Of a stretch of DNA of 64,000 nucleotides, positions 59,739 to 64,000 are shown piece after piece. The notes under the pieces were generated by a model. That model worked only from the letters and a program-made list of their open reading frames with translations. It was not told the DNA's origin and made no database searches. Numbering within the stretch: position 1 is the stretch's first letter; each line of letters opens with the position of its first letter. The position numbers and the translations under genes are program-made. Source of the DNA: Hydractinia symbiolongicarpus (Eukaryota; Cnidaria; Hydrozoa; Anthoathecata; Hydractiniidae); contig NC_079881.1 of NCBI RefSeq assembly GCF_029227915.1, forward strand, positions 3,970,001-4,034,000. The letters are read 5' to 3'.

Positions 59739-62700
59739 ATGACTTCTATAAAAATAATACTGGTCAACCTAGTCTTTGGAGTGAACATCATCGCAGGTAT
59801 TTTTTCATTGATTTGTTCACAAGTTTGTTGTATACAAATGACTTCAGAAGAGATTATAAATACCTATCAGCTGGTAGTAATAAAAGTTGATTGATTAAAA
59901 AGGGATAATATCTTTTAAAATACAAATACAAATCATGAGTTTCATTTAATCCATTTCTAGCTCACACGGTTTGCAGAACAAGATTTATTGTGATAAACCT
60001 CAGAAGAGTTACAAAAATACATGCTCTGAGACCCTAAAATAGCCTCTATTTTAATATTTACACTTTATTAAAAATATGCATTATGTATCAAAAAATCACC
60101 CCTCTCCTTTTTTCTTCTCTCCCAGCGCTGCGATTTTTGTCATCTTCCTTTCCTCATGTTATTTGATCTCAGAACAAAAGAAAGCTTGTTACCTGTAGAT
60201 TGTTGATTGTGTTCTTCCCCTATGCAAACCAGTTCACTATGATGACACCTCCAGGAGGGTACTATAAGAACAAAAGAAAGAAAACATTAAGATTAACAAG
60301 TCTGACTAATAGCCATTCTTTAATTCTAATTGGCTGAATAGGACTGTATATTCAATGTTGTTGCCATAATTTTTTTCAAACACTCATCAAAAAATGACAG
60401 GTAAAAATTACCTGGATTGCTTAAAAAATGAAAGAAGAAATTTACCATATGAAAAAAACGTTAAAAAAGCCTAGTGCATCTGCAATTATTCATCAAGAAA
60501 ACACATGGTACATCTACCCTATATATGTGATACACTAACCGAAATATTAAATTTCCTTGGCCTTATTTTGAACGGGATAAGACCTGAAACATTGAGGATT
60601 ATGTTAAACAGTATCAAGACGTTTAAAAGTTCTGAATTTTACTGATTAATTTAAGTTGGAGTTACGACTGAGTTGGGGGAAATTTAACTTTATGCAAAAC
60701 TGCATGAGGTAGTTTTGTGGATTATATCAATGATGTAAAATTAAATTTGATTTAATAAAAACAGTATGAATTATTAAATGGAATAAAAGCTGAAAGAAGC
60801 AAATTGATTTTTATGAAACTTTAAAGAAAAAAAAATTAAATTACAATTGCTATCAAGAAATCGTGAAGATTGCAAAAAAAGCCTGTGAACACACAATACT
60901 TTGTGGAGATACTGATATTATAGAATTTTTGGTAATCTTGAAACCATGATGTTGTCCTATTTTTTATTTTTTGACCAAACAAACCTTTTTATAACACTGT
61001 ACTGTTGAATTTACAGATATTTTTTTTATTTGGGTCAATTTAATCCGCCCATATTGTCAATACCCGTAGTAGAAATTAAAAGTGGAGAATACATTTTTTT
61101 AAAATGCGAAGTTGTTGGACATTTTAACGCAAGTGTCATGTATCAGTTCTTCAAAGATAATGTTAATATAACATCGTGTCAGTCAACACAAACATATTAC
61201 TTTGTATCGCAAACAAAGGATAAGGGAGGATATCACTGTGCAGCTAAAATTAATAGTACGACGATAGATTCAAATGTAACCCAAGTAAATGGTGAGTTTT
61301 TTAATTGATATAGTAATAACTTTATGTATAGTGAAGGTGAATTCACTTCTAGAGTGCTCAACGGGTAGAGCTATATATTATTATATATAACTTTATATAC
61401 AATTCTTTAACTCTCTTTTTTCACAGTAACTTTTCCATGGGAAATTAATTTGTTAATTATCCATATGCTAAAATTTAACCTGTCAAATGTAATTGTACTT
61501 GATTTTTTAACAGAGAAGTATGTATTATTGGTTGATTGTTGTGGAAGAAAACATTTATCAATGAATAAATTGCAGTGAAATGTGATCAATTTGATAGTCA
61601 AACTGTGATGTTTTTTTGTGTAATGCAAACAGTGGTGCAGATTACTATCATATGTTGAATATGACTGCCTTAAACTAATATGAACTAATTTTGTGGAAGG
61701 CGTTTCACAAATTTCATGTTCTTTCATCCATATTAAAGATTTAATGCCCACAAACTATTTCAGAGCACTTAATTTGTGAAAATAAATTCCCAGGAATTTT
61801 ATTTTATGAACAAAATTCATGAAAATTTGTTATTTAAGTTTTTGAATTATATAACTAATAATTTGTGTGTAAACTAGCTGGGGGACCCAAAGTCGAAACG
61901 CAAATAAAAGTTGTTTTATCAGAGAAAATATCATTTAAAAAGCCATGATAATGATTTAACAAACCGACCTGGTTATGGAAACAAACCAATGTCCTAAGAT
62001 TTTTGTGCTTGCCTTGAATGTCATTTACAGAAAACAGGTAATAATGTAGAGTATAGTATAGGGATATGTGCAAAGCAATGAAAAGATTAGTGAACTATGA
62101 AAGAAAGTCAGCAAAAAGAATGTAGGAAATCTTTTATAACTATGTAAGTGAAAAAAAATCTGTGAGGGGCAAAGTTATATTCTTTTAGTTTAATTTTAAC
62201 AGAAAGCCTAGAGGCCTTTTACAATTTCCACAATAGAGGAAATATAATACAACAATTGGAGAAACCTTAACTTAAATGGGTTAGCATGAATTATGAGAGA
62301 TTTTTGCTAAGGTACCATAAGACCTATTCCATGAAAGCATTTTGAAGTAAATTTTGAATTTTGGAGTAAAGCTTTAGCGTCCCTGCAACTTTAATTACTT
62401 TTATATTATAGTAAAACTGAAAGTGACTGTGGGAGGTACTTATCAAATCGAGGGAGGAGACACAAACATTACCTGTCATGTAGGTGGTGGTGAAGCAGTA
62501 AAATCTTTCTCTTGGAAGGTGGATGGTGAGGCTATTGAAGAAACATCAAATCGGATTCAGGTGAAGAATGTGACTCGTCAAATGGAAGGAAGGGTGTATG
62601 GTTGTTCAGCAACATCTTTTTCTAACGAGACTACAGATTTTGATTTTGCTAATATGGTAGTATATTGTGAGTGATTTGGTTAATTTTATATTAAAAACAA

Positions 62701-63724
62701 AATGATTGTAATTGTTTTGTGGAAAGCGCATGTACAACTTATGTGGGATTTAATTTAATGAGAATTAGTATACCTAGTAGTAAAAATAACATAAAATTAT
62801 ATTTCAAAGAAACATCAATATCACTACTTCTGCATATAGTAACTCTTTTTTACAATCCTGAAAATATCCCAAACTTATTTATTTTTCACATTTATTCTTT
62901 TACTTTTAATTTTTACAGTCACAGCTGTTCCAAACTTTATATTATATGACCCATTTCCTGAAGAAGAAAGTGGAAGTCTGTTAGTTGGAGACTGTTTTGC
63001 AGATTCAAATCCAGTAGTGGCAGCCATCATCTGGTATAAAGATGGACAAGTGATAAAGGATCAAACAACAAATACCCTTAGAGTGAAATCCTCCAGAACA
63101 AATAGTGGTTATTATTCTTGTGGAAAAAGAAGCGCTTATGCTGGTTTAAAAAATTCCACATCCAAGAAAGTAACATTTGTATGTAAGTTTATAATAGGCA
63201 TACAGTGTAAGATTGGTTTTATGTGTACAATTTTTTTATGGCACTTCCATCTTTTATTTTTCTCTGAGCTACTGACTTTTGGAATCAGTTTTTTTGCACT
63301 TTAGTACACCTTTAGAACTTAAAAGCCTTCCCCGAAAAAATGTAATTTCTTCACTACACACAAGTAATTGTAAATATACCAATTTCATTTAATTAATTTT
63401 AACTTTTCAACACAAATATATATTTAGATATGGACAGTCCAACCATAACCTTTGCAGCTGGAAAATTGTCTCCCGCTAGGGAGGGCGATGATATTCAAAT
63501 GAATTGTTCTGTTAAAGAATATTACCCAGGCATGAACTTGACATATCAATGGCTTAAATTCAATCCGGATTACGGCACTAATACTGTTCTTAAAAATAAT
63601 GGTACTATATTTTTAATTAGAAGTAGTACTGTGAAAAACAGTGGTAAATATTCCTGTAAAGTTGTTGGTCAAGCAAAAGGAAAAGTAATTGTGAAGAAAA
63701 CACATCAAGAAGTTTTAGTTTATG
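59739..63724 (+). CDS. Immunoglobulin-superfamily receptor, 5' part (signal peptide and four Ig domains)
   Basis: Exons are 59739-59796 (signal peptide, MTSIKIILVNLVFGVNIIA), 61017 or 61070 to 61291, 62412-62666, 62919-63182 and 63428-63724; the gene continues past the window. Every domain sits in one exon with phase-1 borders on both sides, the classical Ig shuffling arrangement. Each has the B-strand and F-strand cysteines (LKCEV/YHCAA; ITCHV/YGCSA; GDCFADS/YYSCGKR; MNCSV/YSCKV), and several have the Trp of strand C. Many N-x-S/T glycosylation sites occur. A homopolymer frameshift affects the first domain start. The product is probably a secreted or membrane adhesion or recognition receptor; the ligand is unknown. 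Confidence 0.8.
59797..61016. other. First intron of the Ig receptor
   Basis: About 1.2 kb of A/T-rich sequence. No further Ig exon with phase-1 borders was seen. The next intron, 61292-62411, is also without a recognised feature. Confidence 0.5.
61017..61291 (+). CDS. First Ig-domain exon, with a frame problem in its T-run
   Basis: The acceptor TTTACAG ends at 61016. Spliced there, the phase-1 frame from the signal exon hits a stop; the Ig frame (FNPPILSIPVVEIKSGEY) is reached only if the T-run at 61020-61027 differs by one base in length. Alternatively the acceptor CCCGTAG ending at 61069 keeps phase and starts the domain at VEIKSGEY, losing the usual A strand. Cysteines at FLKCEV and YHCAA mark the domain; several N-glycosylation sites are present. 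Confidence 0.7.
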
Positions 63725-64000
63725 GTAAACAATGTTTTCCAATTGGACATTACTGTGGTGATGGTGTAATTTAATTTTAATTTTAAACCCCTTTACAAGA
63801 AAGTTTTATAGCCAAAATTTGCTCAAAGTTTCCAATTATTTTGTAAATTTTCCAAATTTCGTACAGTAGCAAAACTCAGATGTACAACTCAGAGATTTTT
63901 ATTAGAAATTCTGTTAGCATCATTCATGATGGTTAAATTCCTTATTTTAATAGACCATGGAAAATTCACTTGATGAGGGAGGCAAACAGTTATAGGGACA

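Noticed and set aside
61860-61905. CTAGCTGGGGGACCC-like word in an intron of the Ig gene, possible repeat end
   Set aside because: No hairpin, partner end or second copy in this window to define an element.

Overview
The window is AT-rich animal DNA: genes split into many short exons with GT-AG introns, long A/T-rich intergenic stretches, and remnants of many transposon classes. The mix of elements (Penelope-like, LINEs with PHD-type zinc fingers, piggyBac, Copia, a degraded A32-like ATPase, and short foldback repeats ending CAACCTCG/CGAGGTTG) together with the gene content suggests a cnidarian, perhaps a hydrozoan. That assignment is an inference from pattern recognition, not a database match.

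Positions 303-37542 (minus strand) hold most of one large gene, the orthologue of animal ZZEF1. I could place 54 coding exons by splice sites and reading phase, about 2,060 codons. In order they encode an N-terminal MGN start, an EF-hand, a DOC/APC10 domain, a long helical middle, a CUB-type domain, two adjacent ZZ zinc fingers and an acidic tail segment. The 3' part of the gene lies beyond the left edge. One junction (between 6546 and 5763) does not keep phase, so at least one small exon is missing from my model. The introns carry nested material: an intronless plus-strand gene for a small secreted/membrane PSI-domain protein similar in layout to PTTG1IP (20180-20611), a Penelope-like remnant, an RTE-type LINE remnant, four short Helitron-like elements and an unusual cluster of GCGTTATAACG palindromes.

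Positions 37543-58600 are a transposon graveyard without a convincing host gene: a Copia LTR element with perfect 5-bp target duplications but ruined reading frames (39521-43962), another Helitron-like element, LINE 3' fragments, a long GAAA microsatellite, a decayed A32/FtsK-type packaging ATPase of Maverick/Polinton or viral origin interrupted by foldback MITEs, a piggyBac remnant and a CR1-like LINE ending in a TAC repeat.

Positions 58659-63724 (plus strand) hold the second host-gene area: two exons of an unrecognised membrane protein, then the 5' part of an immunoglobulin-superfamily receptor with a signal-peptide exon and four Ig-domain exons, each with phase-1 borders. This gene runs off the right edge. 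Its architecture fits a cell-surface recognition or adhesion receptor; a link to cnidarian allorecognition receptors is only a hypothesis.
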